From: Bacteroidota bacterium
Lineage (GTDB): Bacteria; Bacteroidota; Ignavibacteria; Ignavibacteriales; Ignavibacteriaceae
DNA length: 64,000 bases
Assembly: GCA_022564295.1 (NCBI GenBank)
Contig: JADFLR010000006.1
Span: 62,001-126,000, forward strand
Direction of reading: 5' to 3'
The notes beneath the pieces are model-generated. The model was not told the origin of the DNA. It searched no databases and was given only the letters and a program-made list of their open reading frames with translations. The position numbers were made by a program, and so were the translations under genes. How positions within the stretch are numbered: the stretch's first letter is position 1; each line of letters opens with the position of its first letter. Shown here in pieces: positions 1 through 9,612 of this stretch.

Positions 1-1190
1 ACTTTGCTTAGTATCAGCATTCCAATCACAAAAAATACACCAACAGATAAAATTGCTATCCTTTGACTTCCTGAAAGAAAACTGACCAAACCGAATACCA
101 GTGGGCCTACTACTGCTGAACTTTTACCAAAGAAAGAATAAAAACCAAAGAACTCTGTTTTTTTATCTTCGGGTGTAAGTTTAGTCATCATACTTCTGCT
201 TGTAGATTGACTTGAACCCATTGATGCGCCGGCAAGTAAACCAACAAAATAAAATCCAAATTTATCGTAAATAAAAAATGCAAGAGCAACAGTTATCAGC
301 CACATAAACAAGGTTATCATAATTGTTCTTTTCTGCCCAATAGAGTCCGCAATTATTCCAAAAACCACCGAGCCGGCAATAGCTGTTGTTTGAACTGTTA
401 AAAAGAAAATCAATAGTTCAGAATCGCTAAAACCTAAAGTGGTACTTGCATAAATACCTGAAAAGAAAATGATTGTATTAACGCCTTCGATATAAAAGAA
501 ATAAGCTAATAGAAATAATGCGAGATTTTTATAGTTTTTTAGATGCGAGATAGTTGACCATACTCTTTTCAATCCTATTATATGATATGGTTCGGTTTTA
601 ACTATTTTTTTTCTTGAATCGCGGATGAAGATGAAAAACGGAAGAGAGAAAACCAAAAAGAAAAGTGCAGCAACGGGAAAAGTTTCTTTTATCATATCGC
701 TTTGAATGAAAGGATAAACAATGGCAAGCGTAGCCAATGAACCGAGATAACCCATTCCAAAACCGTATCCGCTTACTCTTCCGTAATTTTTAGGCACTGT
801 TACTTCGGGAAGAAAAGCATCGTAGAAAACCAAACCCGCTTCAAAACCAATATTTGCTATAATGAATAAAATTAGTCCTAAAACAATTTGCCCCGGACCC
901 ACAAAGAACAAGGATGCAGTAGCAGTAATGCACATTATTGTAAAGAATAAAAGGAATCTTTTTTTACCTGCAGAAAAGTCGGCAATCGCTCCTAAAATAG
1001 GAGAGATTAGAGCCGTTACTATCATCGAAATTGAAGTACCAAAACTCCAATATAAATCACCAATCGGTTTTCCATCGGCTACTATGTTTTTGAAATAAAC
1101 GGCGAAAAGAAAAGTAACAACTACAATTGAAAATGATGTATTGGCAAAATCAAATAACGTCCATATAAAAATCTTCTTTTTGTTTTGCAT
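1..1190 (-). CDS. UMF1/Atg22-type MFS transporter, C-terminus cut by window edge
   Basis: The reading frame is open from an ATG at 1188-1190 to the left edge, so about 396 residues are visible and the C-terminus is missing. The N-terminus reads WTLFDFANTSFS, the sequence typical of UMF1-family MFS permeases (BtlA/Atg22-like), followed by a motif-A-like loop GAIADFSAGKKR. About ten hydrophobic segments separated by short charged loops follow, with a central cytoplasmic loop around the DSRKK sequence. It is presumably an inner-membrane permease; the substrate cannot be read from sequence. It starts 3 bases after the nusB stop codon, so the two are probably cotranscribed. Confidence 0.8.
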   Translation of the reverse strand, partial: MQNKKKIFIWTLFDFANTSFSIVVVTFLFAVYFKNIVADGKPIGDLYWSFGTSISMIVTALISPILGAIADFSAGKKRFLLFFTIMCITATASLFFVGPGQIVLGLILFIIANIGFEAGLVFYDAFLPEVTVPKNYGRVSGYGFGMGYLGSLATLAIVYPFIQSDMIKETFPVAALFFLVFSLPFFIFIRDSRKKIVKTEPYHIIGLKRVWSTISHLKNYKNLALFLLAYFFYIEGVNTIIFFSGIYASTTLGFSDSELLIFFLTVQTTAIAGSVVFGIIADSIGQKRTIMITLFMWLITVALAFFIYDKFGFYFVGLLAGASMGSSQSTSRSMMTKLTPEDKKTEFFGFYSFFGKSSAVVGPLVFGLVSFLSGSQRIAILSVGVFFVIGMLILSK

Positions 1191-1193
1191 CAA

Positions 1194-1676
1194 CTACTTA
1201 TTATCCGGCTTCTTCGTAATTGATTCCTCAACCAAACCCCTTCCCTCCTTTTTTAATTTGCCGGATTTTCTTTCATTTGAAAGGATTACATCCAATATTC
1301 CGTTAATAAATTTTCCGCTGCCAGCAGTACTGTATTCTTTTGCAATTTCAATTGATTCATTTATCGAAACCTTTGGTGGAATATCGGGAAAGTAAAGCAT
1401 TTCACAGATTCCCATTCGTAGTAATATTTTATCAATCAATGCAATCCTACTCATCTCCCAGTTGGCAACGCGCTCTTTTATCATTTCATCCAGCTCATCC
1501 TGATGAATACGTATTTTGTTTATCAACTCATTACCAAATTTCAGGTCAACTTCACTTTCATTTTCTTTAAATATTTCATCAATTAAAAACTGCAATGATT
1601 CATCATTCATCTCATAGGCGAATAAAACCTGTAGAACTTTTTCCCTTATTAGCCTTCTTTTAAATTTTTGCTTCAC
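1194..1676 (-). CDS. nusB: Transcription antitermination protein NusB
   Basis: A 160-residue all-helical protein beginning RRLIREKVLQVLFAYEM, the conserved NusB N-terminal helix, with IALIDKILLRMGICEML and PPKVSINESIEIAKEYS in the second half, all standard NusB signatures. NusB binds boxA RNA with NusE (ribosomal protein S10) and prevents premature termination in rRNA operons. The start codon is GTG (1674-1676); no ATG gives a better N-terminus. The C-terminal 20 residues are a basic tail beyond the usual domain. The MFS gene follows with a 3-base gap. Confidence 0.93.
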   Translation of the reverse strand: MKQKFKRRLIREKVLQVLFAYEMNDESLQFLIDEIFKENESEVDLKFGNELINKIRIHQDELDEMIKERVANWEMSRIALIDKILLRMGICEMLYFPDIPPKVSINESIEIAKEYSTAGSGKFINGILDVILSNERKSGKLKKEGRGLVEESITKKPDNK

Positions 1677-1731
1677 TTTTTATTTACTTGATCCTAGTAA
1701 TAAGTTTAAAGTTAAGTTAGTTACAGAAACG

Positions 1732-2772
1732 TTATAAAGCAAAACTCCAAAACACAATAAGTGCAATACTTTCGCGCAATTGCATGTAAAACTTCTTTTT
1801 ATAATTCAGATGACTTGGTGAAGCAGCAACTTTAATGTTGATATTAAAAAATTTACTTATTTCAATGATTCTCACTAAATGATATGCATCCGAAACAACA
1901 ATAACATCATTAATATTTTCTTCATCAATTAAATACTTTTTGATATATTTTAATTGCTCGCTTGTTGAAGTAGTTAGAGATTCATACCTAACTTTCTCCA
2001 TATCCATGCCTTTTTTTCTTGCATACTCAAGAGCAACTTCAGCTTCACTCATTTCGCCGGGAGCGTTGCTTCCGGTAAGTAATATGCCGCCAACAAATTT
2101 ATTAGTATATAATTCAATTCCTCTATCAACTCTTCCCGAGAGACTGGGGCTTGGTTGATTATCTGACCAAACAGCAGCACCGAGAACTACAGCCACGTTT
2201 CTATCACCTTTTGTGAGTGACCAATGATCGGATGAGTACTCTCTTGTTTGTATAAAAATAAAAGTCATTGCTAAAAAAAATAAAATCATTGCAATTGCGT
2301 TATATAATGATCTCAATAGCACTACTCTATTTGAACGTAGAACTATTAACCAAACAAATGAAATAGAAATAAACATAATAAACTGATAGAGGGTAAACAA
2401 AGCAGCTTCAATTACTTTATCTCCAGGTTGTCCAAGCATATAAAGTTCGAATGAAGGTATTTCAACTAAAGTGAGTAAGTATGTAATGAATAATGTTAGT
2501 GTGGAGATAAAAATCAAAATTATTAAAGATGTGATCTCATTTTGTTTTCTTTTAAAATAAAATATTATTCCGATAATCAAACAAAGTATAACTAATAGAT
2601 TAAAAATGTTACCAATATTTTTAAAAGAAAATTCATTTAATGTTAAACCCTGATTTAGATATTTAATGTAGTACAAAAATATCAATTGCAAGATCAACAC
2701 AAATGAAAAGAAAAGCGGATATATTATTGGATAATTTTTTTTCATATGGTTATAATTATAAATTAAGGTCAT
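1732..2772 (-). CDS. SanA/YdcF-like (DUF218) membrane protein
   Basis: 346 residues. The first ~180 contain five or six hydrophobic segments; the remainder is a DUF218 domain with VVLGAAVW near its start, the GGILLTGSNAPGEMSEAEVALEYA segment and VIVVSDAYHLVR near the end, as in SanA, ElyC and YdcF. Such proteins are linked to envelope integrity and peptidoglycan or polyprenyl-phosphate metabolism, but the reaction is not established. An internal ATG ten codons in (2743-2745), directly before the first membrane helix, is a reasonable alternative start. No clear Shine-Dalgarno precedes either start. Confidence 0.8.
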   Translation of the reverse strand: MTLIYNYNHMKKNYPIIYPLFFSFVLILQLIFLYYIKYLNQGLTLNEFSFKNIGNIFNLLVILCLIIGIIFYFKRKQNEITSLIILIFISTLTLFITYLLTLVEIPSFELYMLGQPGDKVIEAALFTLYQFIMFISISFVWLIVLRSNRVVLLRSLYNAIAMILFFLAMTFIFIQTREYSSDHWSLTKGDRNVAVVLGAAVWSDNQPSPSLSGRVDRGIELYTNKFVGGILLTGSNAPGEMSEAEVALEYARKKGMDMEKVRYESLTTSTSEQLKYIKKYLIDEENINDVIVVSDAYHLVRIIEISKFFNINIKVAASPSHLNYKKKFYMQLRESIALIVFWSFAL

Positions 2773-3042
2773 ATGGAACTCGCATTGTAATCATTCCTTT
2801 GTTTGTAAATGATTTTTTATGCTCGTTTCATGTTGAATATTGAAACAATGTTTAAACGAAAAGTTAAAACCACAAACTTAAAACTGCCTTCAATAGGCAG
2901 GCATACGACTACTAGTTTATTTTACTTTACCACAAGAATCGCATAAAGAGGTGATTAAAACCCATTGTAAATTACATCAAATTTTCCAGATAATAAAAAT
3001 TTATCAACAGTTATAATTAGATAATACCATTATCGGGAAAAA

Positions 3043-3570
3043 TTATATTTTATCCTTGCTGAAAATATTTTCCCATACTCTTCTGCTTAAAATAACAACA
3101 TCATCAAGAGTAGAATAAAAAGTAGGGATGACAATTAAGGTTAATACCGTTGCAAAAGCCAACCCGAATATTACTGCAATACCCATTGACATCCAGAATT
3201 CAGCACTTTCACCGGAATCGCTAAAAGTGAGTGAATATATATCAAAACCAACACCGAATGTTAAAGGAAGTAATCCAAGTATAGTGGTTATTGCCGTAAG
3301 TGTAACTGGGCGAAACCTTCTTAAACCGGCTCTGATAATTGCTTCCCGCCGGTCAATTCCTCTGCGTCTTAATACATTTATGTAATCAATTAAAACAATA
3401 TTATTGTTTACAACTACCCCGGCTAAACTTATTACACCTATGCCTGTCATAATAATTCCGAACGGCATAGCGTAAACAATAAGTCCAATAAATACTCCGA
3501 TTAAGGAAATAATTACAGCGCTCATGATTATTAAGGGCTGGCTGAGTGAATTAATCAAAAGAAAGGCGTC
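3043..3570 (-). pseudogene. RND efflux permease, C-terminal fragment (5' end lost)
   Basis: The reading frame encodes only the last ~175 residues of an AcrB/HAE-type RND permease, which is normally over 1000 residues. Visible are the TM10-TM12 region with GVISLAGVVVNNNIVLIDYIN and RRFRPVTLTAITTILGLLPL, both hallmarks of the C-terminal membrane half. Homology runs upstream of the first possible start (TTG at 3556-3558) to the in-frame stop at 3571-3573, which lies inside the tonB terminator hairpin. There is no upstream RND sequence: tonB follows immediately. It is therefore a decapitated remnant, not a small functional protein. Confidence 0.85.
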
Positions 3571-3584
3571 TTAATGACGCCTTT
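3562..3584 (-). terminator. Intrinsic terminator of tonB
   Basis: A perfect 9-bp stem, AAAGGCGTC paired with GACGCCTTT around a 5-base loop, lies 8 bases after the tonB stop codon. In the minus direction it continues into CTTTTG, a short U tract. The stem is symmetric enough to work in both directions. It abuts, and partly forms, the broken end of the RND fragment. Confidence 0.8.
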
Positions 3585-3591
3585 ATAAAAA

Positions 3592-4236
3592 TTACTTCAA
3601 TTTAAATACAATTGGAATGGATACCTGAACTTTTACAGGTTTTCCTCTTTGTTTACCGGGTGTAAATCTGGTTTTCAATACGGCATTGAGTGCTGCTTCA
3701 TCGCAACCAGCACCAATTCCTTTAATAACTTGTGCTTTTGTTACTTCACCTTGTTCATTAACAAATGCTAATATATAAACCTTACCTTCAACTCCGGCTC
3801 TTTTTGCAATTTCGGGATAAACAATTTTTTCCTGAATTGCTTTGATTCCTCCAATTGGTGCAGGCATTTCTTCAACTGCAACAAAATAAGTAGGTTCTTC
3901 TTCTATCTCTTCCTTCGGCGGAGGAGGAGCTTCAATTTCAGCTTCAAAATCAATCTCTGTGTCTTCTATTTCAATATCCTCCAATACATCGTCAGAAGGG
4001 GCTTCAATTGGAATTGGTGGTTTTGGAGGAGGTGGAGGTCGGTTCTCCTGCTTTGTCTGTTGAATATCTTCAACTGTAAAAAGTTCCTGAGGTCCTTCCA
4101 ATGCCATTCCTTTATCTTCAAGGTGTGGGAAAAATTTAAATGCGAAAATTAATATCGCTAAAGATATAATAATAGAAATTTTCATCGCCCTTTTATACGT
4201 GGCTCTCAGGTCTGCCATTGGTTTTTTGAATCTCAT
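3592..4236 (-). CDS. tonB: Energy transducer TonB
   Basis: 214 residues with the canonical layout: a short cytoplasmic N-terminus, one membrane anchor (about 17-37), a proline-rich then acidic periplasmic spacer (PPPPPKPP and later PPPPKEE), and a C-terminal TonB domain from about residue 125 containing YPEIAKRAGVEGKVYI and TRFTPGKQRGKPVKV. TonB passes energy from ExbB/ExbD to outer-membrane receptors; exbBD are not in this window. The ATG at 4234-4236 has a GGAG nine bases upstream. The spacer alternates PP and EIE blocks, as is common in this phylum. Confidence 0.9.
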   Translation of the reverse strand: MRFKKPMADLRATYKRAMKISIIISLAILIFAFKFFPHLEDKGMALEGPQELFTVEDIQQTKQENRPPPPPKPPIPIEAPSDDVLEDIEIEDTEIDFEAEIEAPPPPKEEIEEEPTYFVAVEEMPAPIGGIKAIQEKIVYPEIAKRAGVEGKVYILAFVNEQGEVTKAQVIKGIGAGCDEAALNAVLKTRFTPGKQRGKPVKVQVSIPIVFKLK

Positions 4237-4352
4237 TGAATGACTCCGATTTTAATCGATAACAACTTACTAAATGATAAATATTTTGTCAATAAATTTT
4301 CTGGTTATTTTACATTTAAAATTTTAAATAGTTCCCGAATTCAAAAACAAAA

Positions 4353-4772
4353 TTACTCAATAAAATTGTTTGCCGGTTTCGGGAAATATTCGAACTTTTT
4401 AAGCAGGTAATAAACAAGCAAAACACCTGCTGCTGCTCCTAAAGAATCTGCAACCCAATCCAGGAATTCGCTGTTTCTGCCGGGTACAAAACTTTGATGA
4501 ATTTCATCCACTAAACCATAAAATGAGCTAATAATTACAGCAGCTGCAGTAAAATACTTTTTAAATAATAAAACCTTGTTTTGATAAAGTAATGTTAAAC
4601 TTAATAATACCGATAATCCAAAAAAGGCACAAAAATGTTTTATTTTATCACTTACAGCAAATGAGGGTACATGTGCAGCAGGCAAAGATGTAGCAGTAAA
4701 TAGAAAAATCCAATAAATAATTAGAGGAATATATACTAAATATACTTTCCTCTTCTCTAAATATTCAAACAA
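4353..4772 (-). CDS. VanZ-like membrane protein
   Basis: 139 residues with four predicted helices. The segment SDKIKHFCAFFGLSVLLSL is the VanZ family's DK..HF..F core, and GLVDEIHQSFVPGR(N)SEFLDWVADSLGA is its second signature. VanZ-like proteins are small inner-membrane proteins named for a teicoplanin-resistance factor; their general role is unknown. The start overlaps the 3' end of nnr by 8 bases, so the gene is translationally linked to it. Confidence 0.85.
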   Translation of the reverse strand: MFEYLEKRKVYLVYIPLIIYWIFLFTATSLPAAHVPSFAVSDKIKHFCAFFGLSVLLSLTLLYQNKVLLFKKYFTAAAVIISSFYGLVDEIHQSFVPGRNSEFLDWVADSLGAAAGVLLVYYLLKKFEYFPKPANNFIE

Positions 4773-6318
4773 TGGAATTCCTTAAAAAATTAATGGTGTT
4801 CGGAAGATAATTTAACAATTCACCAGCCATTAATGAATATTCGGTTTTGCTGGCAACAAGCAGATCAGCCGTTAGACTGTGAATATAAACTGCTGAAACA
4901 ACCACCCTTTCAATATCATCATGTTGCGAAAGCAACCCGGCAATTGTTCCTGTTAAAACATCACCCGTTCCAAATTTAGCTAACGAAGGATTTCCTGATG
5001 AGTTTATTAATGCATCGCCGTTCGGAGTAAATATAATTGTGGGAGCACCTTTGAGAACTAAATACGCTCCCGTTTTGTTTACAAAATTACGCCCGTATTT
5101 AAGTACATCTTGCTTAAGAAGGGAAACAGATAGACCGATAAGATCTGCAAATTCTCCCATATGCGGTGTTAATACTGAATTCTTAAGATTAATATTATTA
5201 TACCTGTTTTTGTTTAGAGCAAAAACAGCATCTGCATCAATTATAATATTTCTGAAGTTTCTTTCCTTAAGTACTTTTATTACAGCGTTTTGTATTTTTT
5301 CACTTCTACTTATTCCGGGTCCGATTGTTACAACATCTGCCCATTTAATTTTCGGTAGCAACTCATCTACATTTTTCTCTGATAAGAAGCCGTTATTATC
5401 ATCTTCATAAGTTTGAACCACAACTTCGCCAAGTTTTTTTTGTATCAAATTTCGTATTGATTTTGGGAAGGCAAGGATAGATGCTCCCGCACCAATTTTT
5501 AGTGCAGCTTTTGATGTAAGAACTGCTGCTCCCGGGAAAGTTTCAGAACCGCAAATATTTAATACTTTACCCGCTGAGTATTTGTGAATGTTTTTTGCTT
5601 TTTTAGGCAAACCGATAAGTGCATCTTCAGGTTCAATCAGGTATTCCATTGTGTTTAATGTTTCAAGAAAATTATCCGAAATGCCTATACTTCCCCTTAC
5701 AATTTCACCCGCATAAGAATAACCATCGCCAAAAAATAATCCTTTCTTAAATCCGCCCAAAGTAATAGTTAAATCGGAATGAAATATATCTTCACCGTAT
5801 CCTTTATCTACATCCAAGCCTGTTGGAATATCAATGGCAACTTTAAATTTCTGCAGCCCGTTTAATGAATGAACGATAGATAAAAACGGTTCGCGTAGTT
5901 TTCCTTTTGTCCCACTGCCAAGAAGTGCATCACAAACTAAATCGTAGTTTTTTAGTGATGATAAAGTTTTTATGGATTTATATTTTGTAATTAAGAGATT
6001 CGAATGTGATTTTTCCATCTTCTTCAAAACAGAAAAATTTATTCTGCAATCGGGAGTCATCTCATTTTGACTTCCAAGATAGATTACTTTTACTTTATAA
6101 CCGGCATTTACAAAATGCCTTGCAGCAGCAAATCCATCCCCGCCGTTATTTCCTTTTCCGCAAACAAATCCAATGGAATTACTATCAAATGAATAAATTA
6201 TCTTTTCAAATATCTCTCTTGAAGCATTCTCCATCAACACAATACCCGGCAAGCCAAGCTTGCTGATAGCATAATCATCAATTCTACGTATTTGTTTTGT
6301 GGAATATAGAGGTATCAT
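4765..6318 (-). CDS. nnr: Bifunctional NAD(P)H-hydrate epimerase / ADP-dependent dehydratase
   Basis: 517 residues combining two metabolite-repair enzymes. The N-terminal YjeF epimerase domain (about 1-215) carries GKGNNGGDG at 54-62 and interconverts R- and S-NAD(P)HX. The C-terminal ribokinase-fold dehydratase (about 230-510) has GPGISRSE, LTPHMGEFADL and GTGDVLTGTIAG, the last being its nucleotide-binding and catalytic motif; it restores NAD(P)H from S-NAD(P)HX. The length matches bacterial fused Nnr proteins. It lies upstream of the vanZ-like gene, overlapping it, and 41 bases downstream of nuoN, so it could be read through from the nuo operon. Confidence 0.93.
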   Translation of the reverse strand: MIPLYSTKQIRRIDDYAISKLGLPGIVLMENASREIFEKIIYSFDSNSIGFVCGKGNNGGDGFAAARHFVNAGYKVKVIYLGSQNEMTPDCRINFSVLKKMEKSHSNLLITKYKSIKTLSSLKNYDLVCDALLGSGTKGKLREPFLSIVHSLNGLQKFKVAIDIPTGLDVDKGYGEDIFHSDLTITLGGFKKGLFFGDGYSYAGEIVRGSIGISDNFLETLNTMEYLIEPEDALIGLPKKAKNIHKYSAGKVLNICGSETFPGAAVLTSKAALKIGAGASILAFPKSIRNLIQKKLGEVVVQTYEDDNNGFLSEKNVDELLPKIKWADVVTIGPGISRSEKIQNAVIKVLKERNFRNIIIDADAVFALNKNRYNNINLKNSVLTPHMGEFADLIGLSVSLLKQDVLKYGRNFVNKTGAYLVLKGAPTIIFTPNGDALINSSGNPSLAKFGTGDVLTGTIAGLLSQHDDIERVVVSAVYIHSLTADLLVASKTEYSLMAGELLNYLPNTINFLRNSIV

Positions 6319-6359
6319 TTATTATCGATTATTTGCTAAGAAAATATAATTAATTTCTT

Positions 6360-7787
6360 TTATAAAAATTTAGTGACCAAATCTATAAAAGAACCCGGTG
6401 CCAATCCAAGAATTATTACAAAAACAACTGCAATTACAACTGCAATTATTTCACTTGCTGTATAAGAAACTTTATCTTCAGTTTCAGAGGATTTAAAGTA
6501 CATGATAACAACAAGTCTTAGATAAAAATAAACACTAATCATACTTGAAAGTATTCCAACCATTGCGAGCCATGTTAAATCGGATTTGATAGCTGCAATG
6601 AATACATAATACTTTCCGAAAAATCCTGCAAATGGTGGAATACCTGCAAGTGCAAACATAATAAGTGCAAATAAACCTGCAATAAACGGACTTCGGGTTC
6701 CAAGACCTGCATACGAATCTAAATCGAGATTTGTTTCTTCCTTACCTTCGAGAATTGAAACAATTCCGAATGCTGCGAGATTCATAAAGGAGTAAGCAGC
6801 AAGATAGAAGATAATTCCTGCAACGCCATCAATATTTCCTGAAGCCAGACCAATTAGCATATAACCTGCATGTGCAATTGATGAATATGCAAGCATTCTT
6901 TTAATATCGGTTTGCATTATTGCAACAATACTACCGAACAGCATTGAAAATACAGCAATTGCAGAAAGATAAGGTGTAAATAAATGACCGTGTGGACCGC
7001 CAAATAATGCAGCAAAAGTAACTATTAGCGCACTAAATCCGGCAGCTTTTCCAGCAGTTGAAAATAAGCCCGCTACTGTTGTGGGAGAACCTTGATAAAC
7101 ATCCGGCACCCACATATGAAATGGAAATGCAGCGATCTTAAATGAAAACCCGATTAGAAAAAGTAGCACACCAGTAAGAAATAATACATTGCCGCTAAGT
7201 GCACTGAAGTTTAAACTGATAGCATCAATAGATGTTGTGGTTGCTTTACCGTAAATGAGAGCAATTCCGTAAACTAAAAATCCTGTTGCAAACGCACCAA
7301 GCAAAAAGTATTTAAGTGATGCTTCATTTGCGGAAGAACGATTCCTGTTAAATCCGGCAAGAACGTAAAAGGAAATTGACATTACTTCCAACCCGAGGAA
7401 AATTACTATCAAATCTTTAGCACCAGCCATTAACATCATACCAAGCACAGAGGTTTGAATAATTATATAATACTCACCATAATAAGCACCATACTTTTTT
7501 ATATAGTTGATTGAAAGTAGACAAACAATAGCAGCAGTAATATTGAATATCAACCAGAATATATTAACCACTCCGCCGGTAGCTAACATATTCTGTAAAA
7601 CTATTGAGGTTCTTCCAACTTCCACGAGTGAATAAATACCGACAAATAGAAATCCGATAATGGAAAGCCATGGTAAAATTTTCTCACTGCTCTCTGAATA
7701 CATTTCGATAATAAGTGAAACGAGAATAAGCCCGCCGATAATTATCAGCGGTAAAATGTTGTAAAACTCTTGTATGTTGTTTAGCAT
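6360..7787 (-). CDS. nuoN: NADH-quinone oxidoreductase subunit N
   Basis: 475 residues, about 14 membrane helices, an antiporter-like (Mrp-type) proton-translocating subunit of complex I. Diagnostic stretches are FLGLEVMSISFYVLAGF, the FKIAAFPFHMWVPDVYQGSP signature with its discontinuous-helix region, and MQTDIKRMLAYSSIAHAGYM. It is the last nuo gene of the operon, separated from nuoM by an NhaD-type antiporter gene and a small unknown orf. The start lies 2 bases after the orf's stop codon. Confidence 0.95.
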   Translation of the reverse strand: MLNNIQEFYNILPLIIIGGLILVSLIIEMYSESSEKILPWLSIIGFLFVGIYSLVEVGRTSIVLQNMLATGGVVNIFWLIFNITAAIVCLLSINYIKKYGAYYGEYYIIIQTSVLGMMLMAGAKDLIVIFLGLEVMSISFYVLAGFNRNRSSANEASLKYFLLGAFATGFLVYGIALIYGKATTTSIDAISLNFSALSGNVLFLTGVLLFLIGFSFKIAAFPFHMWVPDVYQGSPTTVAGLFSTAGKAAGFSALIVTFAALFGGPHGHLFTPYLSAIAVFSMLFGSIVAIMQTDIKRMLAYSSIAHAGYMLIGLASGNIDGVAGIIFYLAAYSFMNLAAFGIVSILEGKEETNLDLDSYAGLGTRSPFIAGLFALIMFALAGIPPFAGFFGKYYVFIAAIKSDLTWLAMVGILSSMISVYFYLRLVVIMYFKSSETEDKVSYTASEIIAVVIAVVFVIILGLAPGSFIDLVTKFL

Positions 7788-7789
7788 AA

Positions 7790-8155
7790 TTACTCTAAAA
7801 AGATAATATCGTGATCACTTTCTTCAATATTTACTTTGTGTTTTCCTTCAAGATACAATGACAATTTAATATGATTTTTGAAATCGAAAATATCTTTCCC
7901 TTTTTCAACTATAACCATTTTAACTGCTTCGTATTTTGACAGTGTATCTTTTATATCTTTATATTCGAGAAAATAGACATCTGTAAAATCTTCTTTTTCC
8001 CTGATGAAAATTCCTTTGGAGTTTGTAGAGAAATCGGTAATTATATTATCTGATACAATTACTTTAAGAAAATGGGCTTTAAAAGGAAGAATAATTCTGT
8101 TGTAATAATGAAGCCCGTATAATTTTTTACTTAAAACTTCTTCTATTGAATGCAT
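7790..8155 (-). CDS. Small protein of unknown function in the nuo operon
   Basis: No family recognised. About 121 residues, soluble and mixed alpha/beta, with no signal peptide or membrane segment. A longer reading from a TTG at 8197 would overlap nhaD by 26 bases; the ATG at 8153-8155 (MHSIEEVLSK) leaves a 16-base gap after nhaD and is preferred. Beta-strand-like segments (FLKVIVSD, KMVIVEKG) and a negatively charged C-terminus are visible. Its tight packing between nhaD and nuoN implies cotranscription with the complex I genes; a role in assembly or regulation would be speculation. Confidence 0.6.
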   Translation of the reverse strand: MHSIEEVLSKKLYGLHYYNRIILPFKAHFLKVIVSDNIITDFSTNSKGIFIREKEDFTDVYFLEYKDIKDTLSKYEAVKMVIVEKGKDIFDFKNHIKLSLYLEGKHKVNIEESDHDIIFLE

Positions 8156-8171
8156 AATACTTATCTCATAA

Positions 8172-9605
8172 TTATCTAAAGAAAATTGCCCAAACAATAA
8201 TAAAAATAGGAATTAAAATAGGAATAGAATACTTAAACATATAGCTGAAGAAACTCGGCATCTTAATTCCCGCGCGTTCACAAATTGATTTAACCATAAA
8301 ATTCGGTCCATTACCTATGTAAGTCATCGCACCAAAAAATACTGCAGCTACAGAAATAGCTCTTAAATAAATTATATCGTGATGTACAAATTCCAAAACA
8401 TCTGCTTTTACATTTATATCGAGATTATATTTTCCCATTGCAGCACTTAAAAAGTTCAGATAAGTTGGTGCATTATCGAGGAAACCAGACAACGCTCCTG
8501 TAGCCCAATAAAAAACTCCCGCGGTTAATTTATCAGCGAGTAAATTTGCTTCGTGAGCAATAAGCTGTAATGCCGGAATCATAGTTATAAAAATTCCAAT
8601 AAAAAGATATGCAACTTCTTTAATCGGTTCAAAGTCAAATTCGTTGGCTTTTAATATTTCCTGATCAGCACCTTTATACGCAAAGAACATCACTGAAAAC
8701 ATTATTATCTCACGAATACCAAAAGGTAACGGAGCTAAACTTGGGACCCAACTAAAAACGTTGGGATCGATAAATACCGATAAAATAATTATTACAAGAT
8801 AGCCAACATTCTTCATCCCTTTAAATTCTATCTTGCCCGTAAATTCTTCTTCGTTATTATTGTTTCCTTTATTAAAAGAATCGAACACATAAAAAACAAA
8901 TAACAATAAAAGTAATGTTGGAAGCCATATATACCAAACATTTCCAAACACCCAGAAGAATGGAACACCACGTAAGAATCCTAAAAACAAAGGCGGATCT
9001 CCAATAGGAGTTAAAGCTCCGCCAATATTACTTACTATAAATATAAAGAATATAATATGATACGGTTTTATACGGTTCCGGTTCATTTTAATGTATGGTC
9101 GTATCAGAAGCATTGAAGCACCGGTTGTACCGATGACATTTGAAATTACAGCACCGAATAGCAGGAATAAAACATTAACAAATGGTGTTGCCCTTTTATT
9201 CACTCTTACAAATATCCCACCCGCTGCAACAAATAATGAACCCAATAAGGCAATGAACGAAAGATATTCAGCGAGAGAGTGAAGTAAGCTGTGCGAATCA
9301 TTTAACACAGCTAAATAATAGATAACTGTGATGGTACCCAGCGCAATTGCAACCTTTGGATAATGGCGTTCCCAAAAGTGGTGGTAAAATATAGGACCGG
9401 TTGCAATCATCAAAAGAAGAGTTACAAATGGAATTACCATAAATAATTCCGGCAATTCATGTTCCTCTCCTGTCTCTTCAGATAATGTAACTGTTGTTAC
9501 GGTATCCTGAATTGCAATATCATTGTTCCCGCCAAAAACATTTTCGCCAAGAAGAAAGATGATGCAAAATGATAATGCTATTAGTATGATTTGATTTTTT
9601 CTCAT
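8172..9605 (-). CDS. nhaD: NhaD-type Na+/H+ antiporter
   Basis: 477 residues of the ion-transporter (ArsB/NhaD/CitM) superfamily. An N-terminal signal-like helix and periplasmic stretch are followed by about 11-12 membrane helices. Diagnostic motifs are GGALTPIGDPPLFLGFL and SGFLDNAPTYLNF, both NhaD signatures in the re-entrant hairpins. NhaD exports Na+ or Li+ in exchange for H+. It lies between nuoM and nuoN, 8 bases after the nuoM stop codon at 9613, in the same direction; nuo operons do not normally encode it. Coupling to the complex I proton gradient is an inference from position. Confidence 0.88.
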   Translation of the reverse strand: MRKNQIILIALSFCIIFLLGENVFGGNNDIAIQDTVTTVTLSEETGEEHELPELFMVIPFVTLLLMIATGPIFYHHFWERHYPKVAIALGTITVIYYLAVLNDSHSLLHSLAEYLSFIALLGSLFVAAGGIFVRVNKRATPFVNVLFLLFGAVISNVIGTTGASMLLIRPYIKMNRNRIKPYHIIFFIFIVSNIGGALTPIGDPPLFLGFLRGVPFFWVFGNVWYIWLPTLLLLLFVFYVFDSFNKGNNNNEEEFTGKIEFKGMKNVGYLVIIILSVFIDPNVFSWVPSLAPLPFGIREIIMFSVMFFAYKGADQEILKANEFDFEPIKEVAYLFIGIFITMIPALQLIAHEANLLADKLTAGVFYWATGALSGFLDNAPTYLNFLSAAMGKYNLDINVKADVLEFVHHDIIYLRAISVAAVFFGAMTYIGNGPNFMVKSICERAGIKMPSFFSYMFKYSIPILIPIFIIVWAIFFR

Positions 9606-9612
9606 CCTGTAT

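Noticed and set aside
2885-2912. Small hairpin CTGCCTTCAATAGGCAG
   Set aside because: Six-base stem without a T tract; too weak for a terminator call and only a single copy seen.
3043-3558. RND fragment as a small functional membrane protein
   Set aside because: Only the C-terminal sixth of the permease is present, and homology extends upstream of any start to a stop codon within a terminator.
5039-5410. Plus-strand open frames within nnr, nuo, acs and other minus genes
   Set aside because: They are antisense shadows with no recognisable domain and no ribosome site, overlapping well-identified genes.
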